Part shown: positions 36,065 through 45,358 of the stretch, piece by piece
How positions within the stretch are numbered: position 1 is the first letter of the stretch
Layout: every line of letters begins with the position of its first letter
From: Theionarchaea archaeon
GTDB taxonomy: Archaea > Methanobacteriota_B > Thermococci > Methanofastidiosales > SZ-28-30
Assembly (NCBI GenBank): GCA_018992685.1
Contig: JACVGT010000008.1
Coordinates: forward strand, 67,257 to 131,256
Direction: 5' to 3'
Length of the DNA stretch: 64,000 nucleotides
Program-made: the position numbers and the translations under genes
The notes under the pieces: model-generated
Told to the model about the DNA's origin: nothing
What the model saw: only the letters and a program-made list of their open reading frames with translations
Database searches by the model: none

Positions 36065-36501
36065 GTCATGCCTCCCTTACGAGTTTGATCCACTCATTGT
36101 GTCAGGCGCTGAGCACCTGACCAAGATGAATCTGATCCCTATTCTTTCTGTCATTCATATGTCTTGGGTCTGTGTTGATTAATGCAAACCGAATCGTAGA
36201 TATCTGGGTTCCGGGTATCTCTCTTGGTATTATCGGGTGAATAGCCCAAAATAAGACCTTGAGTCTCCTATCAGTCTCATTCTGCTTTTCATTTCACTTT
36301 GAGATGTGACAAGAGTAGTCAGCACTCTAATGAAGGAATGGCAGCTCGAATATCTGAAGAACTGGATTGATTGCCTCCCTGTCTAGCTGATCAGCAGCCC
36401 AGCACTCCACGGATTCGGAGTAGGGTGATAGACACGATCGATCATTCGAAGAGATCGGACTTCTCTTGTCTTCATGTCGAAGCTCGATGTTCTTATGGCA
36501 G
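36065..36501. other. Intergenic region without a supportable gene
   Basis: About 435 bases. A short stem can form at about 36099-36120 (GTCAGG...CCTGAC, nine-base loop) and another around 36436-36458 (CGATC...GATCG). Neither is followed by a convincing T tract. The minus-strand frame at 36327-36566 is an antisense artefact. Confidence 0.45.
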
Positions 36502-37200
36502 CTAAACCAGAAGTACAGCCAAAATTCCAGTGAGGAAAATCCCATCAAATGTGCCAGCACCACCAATTGAGGCAGTGGGCGCGCCCAGACTCTTTATCTT
36601 GTTCAAATTCAGAAGATCAGCCCCGATCAAGACTCCCAGAACGCCAGAAGTATAAGCAATAACAGTCCGGATTCCCCCTGGGAAAACGAGAGACAGTCCA
36701 ACAGCAACCAGAGCAGAAGTCAGTGGAGCCACAAAGAGCGGCATGCCAATCCCCATGCCTGGTATGGGTTGAGCAAACCTGTGACAGACTACAACACAGA
36801 TTGCAGTCCCCACAGCCACTGAAGGAATGGTGCGGGGAAACTGGAGCAGCAAGTACACAGATATTACCACTGGTAAGACAGCTCCTCCAACATTTGCCGC
36901 AATAGTAGTCGTAACAGTCCTGTGCTCCAAAACGGGGCGGGGAAAAAACCAGCCAAACCCTTTCAAGGGTTCATATCTCAGGACTTCACCTTCGGTCTTC
37001 ACGTCCTTGATGGGGATATTGATAAAACTCCCAAGCAGGGAACCAAATAGCAGGAAGAAAGCCAGAGACGGGGGTAGGCCCAGTTTCGCAAAACTGACAT
37101 CAATGAGGTTAATAATCAGCAACATCACCAGCAGAGGTATCAGCATAAACAGGAGAAATAACAAGGGACTACCTGCGGGTGACTGCACAAATCTATCCAT
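36502..37200 (-). CDS. DUF1614 membrane protein
   Basis: A 232-residue multi-pass membrane protein. Features typical of DUF1614 are LLGSFINIPI, an N-terminal pair of helices and the C-terminal IGADLLNLNKIKSLGAPTAS plus GGAGTFDGIFLTGILAVLL. Function is unknown in the family. ATG 37200 is preferred over 37218 because TATA CTTTTATAAG lies 20-30 bases upstream, consistent with a leaderless transcript. Confidence 0.8.
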   Translation of the reverse strand: MDRFVQSPAGSPLLFLLFMLIPLLVMLLIINLIDVSFAKLGLPPSLAFFLLFGSLLGSFINIPIKDVKTEGEVLRYEPLKGFGWFFPRPVLEHRTVTTTIAANVGGAVLPVVISVYLLLQFPRTIPSVAVGTAICVVVCHRFAQPIPGMGIGMPLFVAPLTSALVAVGLSLVFPGGIRTVIAYTSGVLGVLIGADLLNLNKIKSLGAPTASIGGAGTFDGIFLTGILAVLLV

Positions 37201-37364
37201 GGGCGAAAGAAATCTCATCCCTTATAAAAGTTGTGGGGAAAGGGAAGGGAGGATGAGGGAAGAAAAGGGTGTCCCACTTCATATAGCCCTCAACCGGGGA
37301 GTGGAGGATAGAATCCATGGGAAAGGGCCGATACGCTTTTATCTTCATGCACCGAGTAGATTGC

Positions 37365-38393
37365 ATGAAAATCGTTGATCTGAGAAGTGATACCATCACA
37401 CTACCTACTGCAGAAATGATGGAAGCTATTCAGAAAGCAGAACTCGGAGATGATGTTTTCGGAGAAGATCCCACCATCAACAAGCTCGAGAAAATGGCAG
37501 CCTCAAAGATAGGGAAGGAGAAAGCATTATTTGTAACCAGCGGGACCCAGGGAAATGTGGTGTCTTGCCTGACCCATACCCAGCGTGGAGATGAGGTAAT
37601 CATGGAGGCCCAATCTCATGTCTTCCTCTATGAAGTTGGAGCCATGGCTGCCCTGGGAGGGTTGATGGCCCATCCTGTTCCAGGGCACAATGGCGTCTTG
37701 AGCCCAGATGATGTTGAAAAAGCTATCAGAGGGGATAATATCCACTTTCCAAAGACTCAATTACTTTGTGTAGAAAATACCCACAATAATGCAGGAGGGA
37801 TTGCAGTCACACCTCAGGAAATTAAGGCACTGGCAGACGTGGTAAAACCACACAATATCAGGATGCATCTGGATGGAGCCAGAGTGTTCAATGCAGCTCT
37901 TGCCCTGAATACTGATGTCAAGAATCTGACGAAAGAGGTTGATTCTGTGATGTTCTGTCTTTCAAAAGGGCTATCAGCACCTGTGGGTTCCCTGGTGTGC
38001 GGCACCCAGGATTTCGTTGAAAAAGCGCGAAAAGTGCGTAAAATGCTTGGAGGAGGCATGAGACAGGCTGGAATTCTGGCAGCGTGCGGCGTTGTGGCAC
38101 TGGAAACCATGGTGGATCGATTGAGAGATGACCATGTCAATGCCCGGACCCTGGCAGAGGGACTGGCAGACATGAAAGGGATTTCTATTGATATGGAGAA
38201 GGTTCAGACCAATATCATTGTGGTTGATGTATCAGGATTGGGTGGGTCTCAAAAGGTTGTCAGTGAACTGGAGAAGAAAGGGGTCAGGTGCCTGCCCCGG
38301 GATGAGACACACATCAGGATGGTCACGCACCGCATGATCAGTGCAGAGGATATTGAAGTGGCACTGGAACGGATCCGGGAAGTTGTCCCGTGA
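37365..38393 (+). CDS. ltaE: Low-specificity threonine aldolase
   Basis: A 342-residue PLP enzyme of the beta-eliminating lyase family, splitting threonine or allo-threonine into glycine and acetaldehyde. Signatures: DLRSDTITLPT at the N-terminus, GDDVFGEDPTINKLE, HLDGARVFNA, and the PLP lysine in LSKGLSAPVGS. ATG 37365 follows TATA GCTTTTATC by about 25-31 bases. Its stop overlaps a GTG that once started ridA. Glycine produced here could feed the glycine cleavage enzyme encoded at 4.7-7.5 kb. Confidence 0.93.
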   Translation: MKIVDLRSDTITLPTAEMMEAIQKAELGDDVFGEDPTINKLEKMAASKIGKEKALFVTSGTQGNVVSCLTHTQRGDEVIMEAQSHVFLYEVGAMAALGGLMAHPVPGHNGVLSPDDVEKAIRGDNIHFPKTQLLCVENTHNNAGGIAVTPQEIKALADVVKPHNIRMHLDGARVFNAALALNTDVKNLTKEVDSVMFCLSKGLSAPVGSLVCGTQDFVEKARKVRKMLGGGMRQAGILAACGVVALETMVDRLRDDHVNARTLAEGLADMKGISIDMEKVQTNIIVVDVSGLGGSQKVVSELEKKGVRCLPRDETHIRMVTHRMISAEDIEVALERIREVVP

Positions 38394-38758
38394 AGATCCT
38401 TCACACAGGAGAAGCCCCGCCCCTCTGGGGCCTTACTCACAGGCTGCAAAATCACAGGGAATGGTCTTTGTATCCGGGCAGGTACGAAGTAATCCGGAAA
38501 CGGGAAAAAAGGTTGAAGATGGAATAGAAAAGGAACCTGAACAGGTATTGAAGAACGTGGAAGCCATTCTCAGGGGAGCAGGACGTCCTTGAGAATGTGG
38601 GTAGCATGACAGTACATCTAAGAGAGATTAACGACTTTTAGGCCATGAATGAGGGTTACAGCCAGTTCTTTTCTCAGCATAGCCCAGCCAGGGCCTGTGT
38701 GGAAGCTACCGCAGTAGAGGACGTACGTGTGGAAATTGACCGCATAGCGGGTGATTAG
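38390..38758 (+). pseudogene. ridA: Decayed ridA (enamine/imine deaminase) gene
   Basis: Recognisable RidA/YjgF segments occur in different frames: an N-terminal KILHTGEAP from GTG 38390, then GPYSQAAKSQGMVFVSGQ through AILRGAG (to about 38583), then LENVGSMTVHLREINDF, a TAG, AMNEGYSQFF and VEIDRIAGD ending at 38758. So there are two frameshifts (in the C run near 38417-38426 and near 38586) and one nonsense codon where many homologues have a variable residue. RidA clears reactive enamines from PLP enzymes, which fits its position behind threonine aldolase. The gene is dead unless the sequence has errors. Confidence 0.8.
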
Positions 38759-38827
38759 AACATACAGAACGCTGGAACTCAGTCACACGGTCAGCAAGGA
38801 CACGCTCAAGGCAAGTTCCCGGTTATA

Positions 38828-39550
38828 CTACAAGACGTCCAGCGGGGAAATATCGGCATCTTCGCCCTCAAGCAGGGCCTTCATCTCATTATAGTCATCC
38901 ATGCTGATTTCTCCTTTGGCCAGCCGACTTTTCAACACCTCAAGGTCTGGAGTCCTCGCTTCGGGTTCTCCTTTAGATCTCAGAGATTCACTGGAGAGTT
39001 TTTCAGGCCGGGATGACTCTGTGGGAGCGGATTTCCTCATCCCTCTCAGCAATCCAAAGGAGACAGCCAGTGATACTCCCGCGATGGGCGAGAAGAGTGC
39101 CACGAGCCACACTTTTGATGCAACGTGTATCTCATACTCATCAGATAGATTCCCCCACCCCGGCTGGGCCAGAAATGGAGGCTGGGAGATGATGTCCTGG
39201 ATGTATCTCATAGCAAAAAAACCGCATACCGCCAGCAATATTACCGCAACTACCAGTATAAGTATTTTCTTGAGTTTTGATGTCTCACTTTTTTTCAAAA
39301 GACCCATTCCAGTCCATAAACTGGTTACAAGGAGCATGCCAGCTACCAACAGCGCCACTGAGACCAGAAGCAATCTGGGATAGACGTACGATTCCACTTC
39401 AAGCCCAAATTCACTGTTCAGTCTCAGAAAATACCAGACTACAGCATACTTTATGATGGCGATTTCCTGCACCACTTTTACACCACAGATGCCAGCTACC
39501 ACCAGTGATACTGTCATAAAGATTTTATCTGTTCTGATACTACTTTTCAT
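38828..39550 (-). CDS. Membrane protein with C-terminal SHOCT domain
   Basis: A 240-residue protein with about four membrane helices, a cytosolic charged linker, and a C-terminal SHOCT motif (LEVLKSRLAKGEISMDDYNEMKALL), a short helical-hairpin domain often attached to membrane proteins. ATG 39550 follows TATA CATTTATATG by about 25 bases, so it is leaderless, and ATG 39574 is rejected. No specific function. Confidence 0.78.
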   Translation of the reverse strand: MKSSIRTDKIFMTVSLVVAGICGVKVVQEIAIIKYAVVWYFLRLNSEFGLEVESYVYPRLLLVSVALLVAGMLLVTSLWTGMGLLKKSETSKLKKILILVVAVILLAVCGFFAMRYIQDIISQPPFLAQPGWGNLSDEYEIHVASKVWLVALFSPIAGVSLAVSFGLLRGMRKSAPTESSRPEKLSSESLRSKGEPEARTPDLEVLKSRLAKGEISMDDYNEMKALLEGEDADISPLDVL

Positions 39551-39801
39551 ATCCCTCACGCAATAGGAAACCATATAAATGTTTCTAAAGATAAAGCCGG
39601 AACCAGGAGGTCGCTCAACATCCAGTCCTGCTTCTACGTCTGATGACCTTCTACCACATGACCACCGGTCTCATACCTTTCGGCAACCTTGATGACAGGT
39701 GTGACCTTCTGGTTATCCCCAGGTTCTGGCTCTTTTATCCAAAAATCATCTGCCCCTGGTGGGACAAAACCTATTTAAGCTGTAGTCACCCATACATTCT
39801 C

Positions 39802-40971
39802 ATGTTTGAGATGGAAAATCCCCCTGATTACTCACGATTCCACCTGAAGGCAAATCCTTTCACAATCCTCTCCAGTGAGGGCATACAAAACATTGAAGAA
39901 ATCCATGTTTCTCAAAGTGCAGATTCACGGATTGCAGAAGCGATTGCCAATGTGGAAAAGGGGGCCTCCATTGCTATTGTGCTGGTGGGAGATCTAGGAA
40001 CGGGAAAGACACAGCGACTCAGGGGCATCAGCCACCTCATTGAAGATCAGGGGGGAATGGCAGTCTACCTGAAGGTGGACAGTTCAGACATTATTCGCAC
40101 CACGGTGGACATCTTCGACTTCTTCTTACCTGAAGGGCAACCCGGATTCTTGAGCAGGCTCAGGAGAGGAAAGGACATCTATGTTCTGAACAAGGACAAC
40201 TACGATTCATCTGAACTGGGTACCTCTCTCAGGGAAAACATGAGTATGTACGGGCTGTCTGCCCTGCTTCTGGATGAAATGGAAAACATCATGATTGCCA
40301 CAGAAAAAGAATTGATCCTGTTCTTTGAAATGCTGCGACAGTTCATCTCTGCCATGCCTCCAGGTTGCCTGTTCATGGTAGCCTGTACTCCTGAGGGATT
40401 CAATAGAATGCAGGAGCTGTTCCCTGCCTTTGTGGTGAGGTTCCACTACCAGTTGCGTTCTGAAGGACTTTCAGAAGAAGAAGCGGTAGAACTGGCCAGG
40501 AAACGACTGGAAAAGGAACGAGAACCAGGAAGGGAGGCTCTGAATCCCGTCTACCCCTTTGATGAGAGTGCCATATTACTGGCAAATGACATGGCCAAGG
40601 GAAACCCCAGGATCGTTCTGAGGATTCTCCAGATCGTTCTGACTTCTGCTGCCTGTGATGAACTGGTTGACTTGATTGACGACCGTTACCTGAGTTCTGT
40701 TATCAGAACACCCACGTCAGTGGATGAATACATATCCAGAGTACCCAAGGACCTGAGAGACGTCATGAGCTTGATAGCAAAACACTACAGTGGAGGTCCT
40801 GTTTCCTACATACAGCTGGCCAAAGACACCAAGGCACCCCCAACACAGGTCTATCTGAAGCTTGAAGAACTGGTATCCATGGGGCTCTTGGAGGAGCGAA
40901 AAGGGAAATATGAAGTGGTAGAGAGAGTCAGGATACTCCTCCAGGAAGAGCCTCAAGAAAAGAAGAGCTAA
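39802..40971 (+). CDS. AAA+ ATPase with C-terminal winged helix
   Basis: A 389-residue ATPase of the Orc/STAND-like type. FHLKANPFTIL is followed by Walker A GDLGTGKT, Walker B ALLLDEMENI, a sensor-like VACTPEG and a lid region. The last 80 residues form a winged helix (VSYIQLAKDTKAPPTQVYLKLEELVSMGLLEE). ATG 39802 follows TATA CTATTTAAGC by about 25-30 bases; the longer frame from 39643 contains the promoter. It may bind DNA, but it is not a clear Cdc6/Orc1 and no origin repeats are beside it. Confidence 0.8.
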   Translation: MFEMENPPDYSRFHLKANPFTILSSEGIQNIEEIHVSQSADSRIAEAIANVEKGASIAIVLVGDLGTGKTQRLRGISHLIEDQGGMAVYLKVDSSDIIRTTVDIFDFFLPEGQPGFLSRLRRGKDIYVLNKDNYDSSELGTSLRENMSMYGLSALLLDEMENIMIATEKELILFFEMLRQFISAMPPGCLFMVACTPEGFNRMQELFPAFVVRFHYQLRSEGLSEEEAVELARKRLEKEREPGREALNPVYPFDESAILLANDMAKGNPRIVLRILQIVLTSAACDELVDLIDDRYLSSVIRTPTSVDEYISRVPKDLRDVMSLIAKHYSGGPVSYIQLAKDTKAPPTQVYLKLEELVSMGLLEERKGKYEVVERVRILLQEEPQEKKS

Positions 40972-42110
40972 TGCCTCCTCAGGAGAACGACCACCGCAAG
41001 TGCAGCAACAGCAACGCCCAGGATAATAACTCCCCAGGGAAAGGATTTTGCCACTATGGTTACTGTTCTCTGCTGTTTTTCCAGAAAGAAGGTCATAGAC
41101 CTGGTTTCATCCTGGACGATGACGACTTCCTGGGTTTCTGAGGAATACCCTGCACTGGAAGCCTCCACTGAATATGTACCAGGATAGAGCGAAACCTCAG
41201 TCTCCCCTTCGACAGAAAGGGACATACTCCCTTCCTGCCCCGTTATGTCAACCCTGGCAACAAGTGGGACACCTGAATCTGAATTGACGTGCACCTGGAG
41301 ACTCCCTTCTGCCCTCATCAGGGTAACCTGTTCAGAGACCATTCCCCCTCGCTCTGAGGGTGCTACCGATATCTCCTTCTCAATAGTGATATAGCTTTCT
41401 TTTTCCACTGTCAGCAGGTACTCTCCCTTGACAACCTGGTGGAATACCACAGTCCCTGTGGAATCAGTCTCGCCCTCAACCAGGCTATCGCCTGCCTCCA
41501 GGATCACATGCACCTTCTCCATGGGCCTTCCCCTTTCATCCCTCACTGAAACCTCTACATCAGTAATGACTCCCGCAGTCCGTACCACCAGAACCTGTTC
41601 CGTGTCAGACCACAAGAAGAATTTCTGATCCTCATAGTCGGAAACAATGCAGTAAACAGAACGATCCACTGAAACCTCAAAGGAGAACCTCCCCTCTGCA
41701 TCAGTCAGTACAGGCCCCAGAAATTCATGCGTTTGTGAATCGTACACGCGGAGAGCAATAAACAGGGCAGGGGTATCTGATGTGTCAAAGTACACAATCC
41801 CTGAGATTGTGGACATGACTGCAGAATACAGGACATACCGCAACGACAGATCTCCAGTCACAGCCACAGCATCAATTACTGGCAGATATCCGTCTTTTCG
41901 GATTTCCAGCATGCACGCACCTGACGGTGTATTTGAAGGATCAGGTATCTCTTTGAAGGTAGCCATCCCCTGTGCGTCAGTAGCAGCATACCGCGCGCAG
42001 AAATAGATGTCAGCACCCTCTAGAGGGTTCTGCTGGGAATCCACCACCGTGAATACCACCGTGCTCCGTGAAGCCAGAATGAGCAGGAAAACAATAACCC
42101 ATCTCATCAT
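40968..42110 (-). CDS. Surface protein with repeated carboxypeptidase-regulatory-like (Ig/transthyretin-type) domains
   Basis: A 380-residue exported protein: signal peptide (WVIVFLLILASRS), then about four beta-sandwich domains of the CarboxypepD_reg/PEGA kind, each with a pattern like VFTVVDSQQNPLEGADIY ... TDAQGMATF ... IRKDGYLP and VRDERGRPMEKVHVILE ... TDSTGTVVF ... VEKESYI. A C-terminal membrane helix (WGVIILGVAVAALAVVVLL) anchors it. ATG ATG at 42110/42107 follows TATA GTATTTAAGC. Stop codons of this gene and the AAA+ gene overlap. Confidence 0.75.
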   Translation of the reverse strand: MMRWVIVFLLILASRSTVVFTVVDSQQNPLEGADIYFCARYAATDAQGMATFKEIPDPSNTPSGACMLEIRKDGYLPVIDAVAVTGDLSLRYVLYSAVMSTISGIVYFDTSDTPALFIALRVYDSQTHEFLGPVLTDAEGRFSFEVSVDRSVYCIVSDYEDQKFFLWSDTEQVLVVRTAGVITDVEVSVRDERGRPMEKVHVILEAGDSLVEGETDSTGTVVFHQVVKGEYLLTVEKESYITIEKEISVAPSERGGMVSEQVTLMRAEGSLQVHVNSDSGVPLVARVDITGQEGSMSLSVEGETEVSLYPGTYSVEASSAGYSSETQEVVIVQDETRSMTFFLEKQQRTVTIVAKSFPWGVIILGVAVAALAVVVLLRRH

Positions 42111-42342
42111 TATAGTTAGGAATTTCTGCTTAAATACATTTTTGGTTCAGAACTCTCGTAAACTTCACCGGTCACTCCACGATAATCGTCAGATCACACC
42201 TTCTTCCTTTGAAAAGCTCCCAGAAATCCTGATCCTGTTCCCGTAATATGCAGCAAATGCAGCACATTATGCTTTTTATCCTTTTAAAAATCTTTCGATG
42301 TTAGAGGAAACATTTATATAGGTATTTCACCAGGTGAGGGTG

Positions 42343-42504
42343 ATGAATGAAGTAGAGGAGATAAAAGCGCTGCTGTATATGGACAAAACTCCCCAGGAGA
42401 TCATCACCCTGGGTTACCCGAAAGATCTGGTGCTGCAGATATTTGAGCGCGAGTTCGTTAACAGACTTGAGGAATCTGGTCTGGATTTGTGGGAACCCAA
42501 TTGA
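42343..42504 (+). CDS. 53-residue microprotein, function unknown
   Basis: A short gene with good signals: TATA ATTTATATAGG at about 42312-42322 and AGGTGAGGGTG just before ATG 42343. The product is acidic and helical, with TPQEIITLGYPKDLVLQIFE, which resembles one helix-turn-helix-like unit (a Q-E-I..LG-Y....V...), and ends LDLWEPN. It could be a mini DNA-binding or adaptor protein. I recognise no family. Codon usage resembles neighbouring genes. Confidence 0.6.
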   Translation: MNEVEEIKALLYMDKTPQEIITLGYPKDLVLQIFEREFVNRLEESGLDLWEPN

Positions 42505-42638
42505 TGGAGCGATATGACGTATTCCCGCTGTGACTCTGTTCCATGGGCATTTTCTCGGATTTTCATTATATTTTTGAGATTTTTGAGTTCTGATATTATA
42601 CATTTCTCCAGGAAAATCCCGTTATCGCGTTATCAGGA

Positions 42639-42740
42639 ATTCGATTTACGGTGGATAATTCAGAATTGGAGTTCTAACCCTACGGGTGTTGGTCTCTGAA
42701 TCTTCATCACTATGCACACACTTCATTTAATTATCCACCG
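42639..42740. repeat. Dispersed 27-bp repeat, copy 2, with 12-bp inverted arms
   Basis: Bases 42639-42665 match 12971-12997 exactly in reverse orientation. The internal CGGTGGATAATT (42649-42660) is repeated inverted as AATTATCCACCG at 42729-42740, 68 bases later. The second arm lies about 25 bases before the nreA TATA box, so a regulatory role at nreA is possible. Confidence 0.75.
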
Positions 42741-42803
42741 AGTTTTGAACACATGAATACCAGAATGTATAAAAGCGTAGTGAGCAATAGGTGGGAGATC
42801 GTC

Positions 42804-44156
42804 ATGGGTAAGAAGTTTCCCAAGATTGTAAAGGTTGCCAAGAAACAGCTCCCCTGGATAGAGCATCTGATTACTGAAGACACGGCCCGGGACCTGCTGC
42901 CTGAGTCTGGTGGACTGCTGGACACCATGTATGTGAAATCCAGGTCAGAGAGTCTCTGCATCCAGTGTAAGGGGGGGAAGATGCTGTGTGGCAAGACTAT
43001 GTGCCCTCTGGTGGTGCGGATTAAATCGTATGTGAGCACCGGTTCAGGACTGGGAATGAACATTGATGGGGCTTCACCTCCCAGCATATTCGTGGGAAGA
43101 ATGGGATATCCCCATGTGTTTGTAGGGCCCATGGTTCCTCCCATTCACGAGGACACGTCACTGTTTGATATGCCTGAACAGTGGATGCCTCTGGACATTC
43201 AGCAGATAGTGGGCTTGAGAATGCAGCTCATCAGAGGGAAGCAGAGAGTGAAGGTAGACAGTCTTAGAGGAAAGATCATTGATTCCATCCAAGAGCTGGC
43301 ACTGTCCCAGGCACCTGCTGAGGTGGAGATGCAGTTATTGAAGAAACCCAGGGCGGGGATACTGCTGGATGATGAGGTGCAGCCCATGGGACCGTCTGCT
43401 CCTTTAAGGGATGTCTGGGTGGGACCAGGAAGCAGCAACAAGAAGATGGAAAAGGCGTTTTATGACACTGACCTGAAGGCTGCGAATGCTGTATCCATGC
43501 TGTATAAGGAGGGTACTCCCCTGTCCAGGGTACAGAGGGGATTGAGTGCAGGGTTATTCGGCGTCGAGGACAACAGGAAACTCGTTCCCACCAGGTGGAG
43601 TATTACCGCCGTGGACAGTATGCTTTCAAAGGAATTGATGGAAAAGGTGAAGCAGTTGCCTGCCATCAACGAGTATCTGTTGTATGAGGAGGTCCATCTG
43701 GATAACAGGTTCCTGGTGATGATGTTGCCTGATGCCTGGAGTTACGAGTTGATAGAAGCGTGGTACCCGGGGACTATCTGGAACCCGAATTCACAGAACA
43801 TACTGATGTTTGGAGATGCAGAACCCTTTAAAGGAAGGACAACCTATGCCAAAATTGGTGGGTGTTACTATGCAGCTCGGCTGGCAGTCAATGAGCTGTT
43901 GTTGAAAGAGGGAAGGCAGGCCAGGGTTATTATCTTTCGGGAAGCTCACCCGGGTTACATCATGCCTGTGGGAGTGTGGAATGTGAGAGAAAGTGTACGT
44001 ACTGCCTTGAAAAGGCCTCCCACGAGATATGATACTCTTGATGAGTTGCTGCACGTTGTCAGGCAGAAGCTGGCCATTCCTTTGAATATCTGGAAAGAGA
44101 ATTCCAGGATGCTCAAGGATTCACTGCAACAGAGGAAGATCACTGATTACTTCTGA
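42804..44156 (+). CDS. nreA: DNA repair protein NreA
   Basis: A 450-residue archaeal Nre-family protein, implicated in DNA damage repair. The N-terminal zinc-finger cysteines lie in CIQCKGGKMLCGKTMCPL. The middle has the family segments GASPPSIFVGRMGYPHVFVGP and PLRDVWVGPGSSNKKMEKAFYDTDLKA (DUF650), then DUF651. The C-terminus QRKITDYF is a PCNA-interacting peptide. ATG 42804 follows AGGTGGGAG and TATA GTATAAAAG; the frame from 42753 is longer than homologues. The upstream inverted repeat (42649-42740) may affect it. Confidence 0.93.
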   Translation: MGKKFPKIVKVAKKQLPWIEHLITEDTARDLLPESGGLLDTMYVKSRSESLCIQCKGGKMLCGKTMCPLVVRIKSYVSTGSGLGMNIDGASPPSIFVGRMGYPHVFVGPMVPPIHEDTSLFDMPEQWMPLDIQQIVGLRMQLIRGKQRVKVDSLRGKIIDSIQELALSQAPAEVEMQLLKKPRAGILLDDEVQPMGPSAPLRDVWVGPGSSNKKMEKAFYDTDLKAANAVSMLYKEGTPLSRVQRGLSAGLFGVEDNRKLVPTRWSITAVDSMLSKELMEKVKQLPAINEYLLYEEVHLDNRFLVMMLPDAWSYELIEAWYPGTIWNPNSQNILMFGDAEPFKGRTTYAKIGGCYYAARLAVNELLLKEGRQARVIIFREAHPGYIMPVGVWNVRESVRTALKRPPTRYDTLDELLHVVRQKLAIPLNIWKENSRMLKDSLQQRKITDYF

Positions 44157-44197
44157 TTAGAAGAAAAAACTAGTTTGCTGCTCACAATTTCTTCCTG

Positions 44198-44383
44198 CTA
44201 ATCTGATGGGTACTGACTCACGATTCCATCCAGCATTTCTTCAGGTATGGAGTACCACGCCTCTTCGTGAAACTCTCGATATTGAACTGGTTTATCATCC
44301 ATTGAGTACATGCTGGATGACGTTCTAGGCAAGGACAGCACGGGAACATTTCTCAATGCCGAACCTACAACCTCCTGCCACAC
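44198..44383 (-). CDS. Possible small protein downstream of the DUF937 gene
   Basis: A 61-codon frame overlapping the DUF937 stop. Its last 35 residues (YREFHEEAWYSIPEEMLDGI and SQYPSD) look like protein, but the first 20 overlap the zinc-ribbon codons of the upstream gene. Real starts could be TTG 44356 (AGGAGG 14 bases upstream) or ATG 44311/44302 without RBS. If real it is the last gene of the 45.5-44.2 kb operon. Confidence 0.35.
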   Translation of the reverse strand: MWQEVVGSALRNVPVLSLPRTSSSMYSMDDKPVQYREFHEEAWYSIPEEMLDGIVSQYPSD

Positions 44384-45039
44384 TCCGGGCAGAATTTCAT
44401 GCCCTTCTCAACAGAACTACCACATTGTGGGCATCGTGGCTGCATAATCTGGCCCAGCAGACTCCCCAGCACACCAGTATCCTTCCTAGAACGTGAGTCT
44501 GATCCCATCAATCTCTGGAACAGCATTCCTGCCACATCATCCAGAATTTGATCATCCCCATCCTGATCAATGAGGGCAGCAATTCCTTTCTGCCCCACCC
44601 CACCGGTATCTCGTTTTTGTGACAGAGCTCCCAGAATCAAGGGCGCCAGCATGACAATGATCTTCATTGCTGTGCCTTTGTCAATGTTGAATCTGCTTGA
44701 CATGGCATCGGCTGCCTGCACGCCTGAATCTCCAAGGAGCCCTCCCAGTCGCGGATCAGGCTTTCTTATTCCAGCTTTGGCCTGAAACTCCTGGCCTACA
44801 TGATCCAGAACACTAGCACGTCCATATTTATTAAGGATATGGTTGACCCTGTCAGCCCGAGCTTGTTCATCACTACCGCCGTGTTGTTCCATCTGCCGTT
44901 TCAACCCCCCCAGAATCATGGGCGCTACCACGGGAATCATTTCAAGCGCAGTCTCCTGCTTGATGCCCAGTGTTGAGGAAAGCTGTTTGCTCACATCTCC
45001 TCCATACTGTTTCAGGAATTCCTCAAGAAAATCTGCCAT
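44365..45039 (-). CDS. DUF937 protein with C-terminal zinc ribbon
   Basis: A 224-residue protein with two DUF937 repeats: LGIKQETALEMIPVVAPMILGGL (about 25-47) and FNIDKGTAMKIIVMLAPLILGALSQK (about 116-142), each followed by a GG..L/DxD region such as DQDGDDQILDDVAGMLF. The C-terminus is a zinc ribbon (CPQCGSSVEKGMKFCPECG). Family function is not established. It follows a coiled-coil gene by 26 bases. Confidence 0.85.
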   Translation of the reverse strand: MADFLEEFLKQYGGDVSKQLSSTLGIKQETALEMIPVVAPMILGGLKRQMEQHGGSDEQARADRVNHILNKYGRASVLDHVGQEFQAKAGIRKPDPRLGGLLGDSGVQAADAMSSRFNIDKGTAMKIIVMLAPLILGALSQKRDTGGVGQKGIAALIDQDGDDQILDDVAGMLFQRLMGSDSRSRKDTGVLGSLLGQIMQPRCPQCGSSVEKGMKFCPECGRRL

Positions 45040-45065
45040 TGTATTCCTCCTTTCTTATCCTGGAA

Positions 45066-45308
45066 CTAGAATGCACCCTTTCCGGGTTTCACTTTCCCTT
45101 CGCTGCTGGACGATCTGTGTTGCTGAGACTCTCTCTTTCTCATCTGTTCTTCCAGGCTTTTCACAGTACTCTTCAGTTCATTTATTTCCCTTCGTAGTTC
45201 ATCTATTTCCGTTTTCAGCTCTTTCTTCAGCTCTTTGCCCACTTTCTTCATCCATTCTGCCTCAATATCCTTTGCTTCTGCTCGCATTTCTCTTCTTTCT
45301 TCTCTCAT
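45066..45308 (-). CDS. Coiled-coil protein, 80 residues
   Basis: A very charged helical protein. Residues 1-60 form a continuous coiled coil (KELKKELKTEIDELRREINE), and the tail is Ser/Gln/Lys-rich. No catalytic domain. It sits between the DUF1508 and DUF937 genes on the same strand with short gaps (50 and 26 bases), so it probably belongs to their operon. GGAGGAGA precedes ATG 45308. Confidence 0.65.
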   Translation of the reverse strand: MREERREMRAEAKDIEAEWMKKVGKELKKELKTEIDELRREINELKSTVKSLEEQMRKRESQQHRSSSSEGKVKPGKGAF

Positions 45309-45358
45309 GTGATCTCCTCCTCACAGTTCACGGTTTTTCAATCGGTGGCTCTCACAAC

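Noticed and set aside
36327..36566. Minus-strand 79-codon frame near the DUF1614 gene
   Set aside because: It overlaps the real gene's 3' end, lacks signals and is not protein-like.
38390..38758. TAG in ridA as a second recoding case
   Set aside because: The gene also has two frameshifts, so decay explains it better.
39802..40971. AAA+ protein as Cdc6/Orc1 with an origin
   Set aside because: Motifs are AAA+/wHTH but not clearly Orc1, and no origin recognition repeats flank it.
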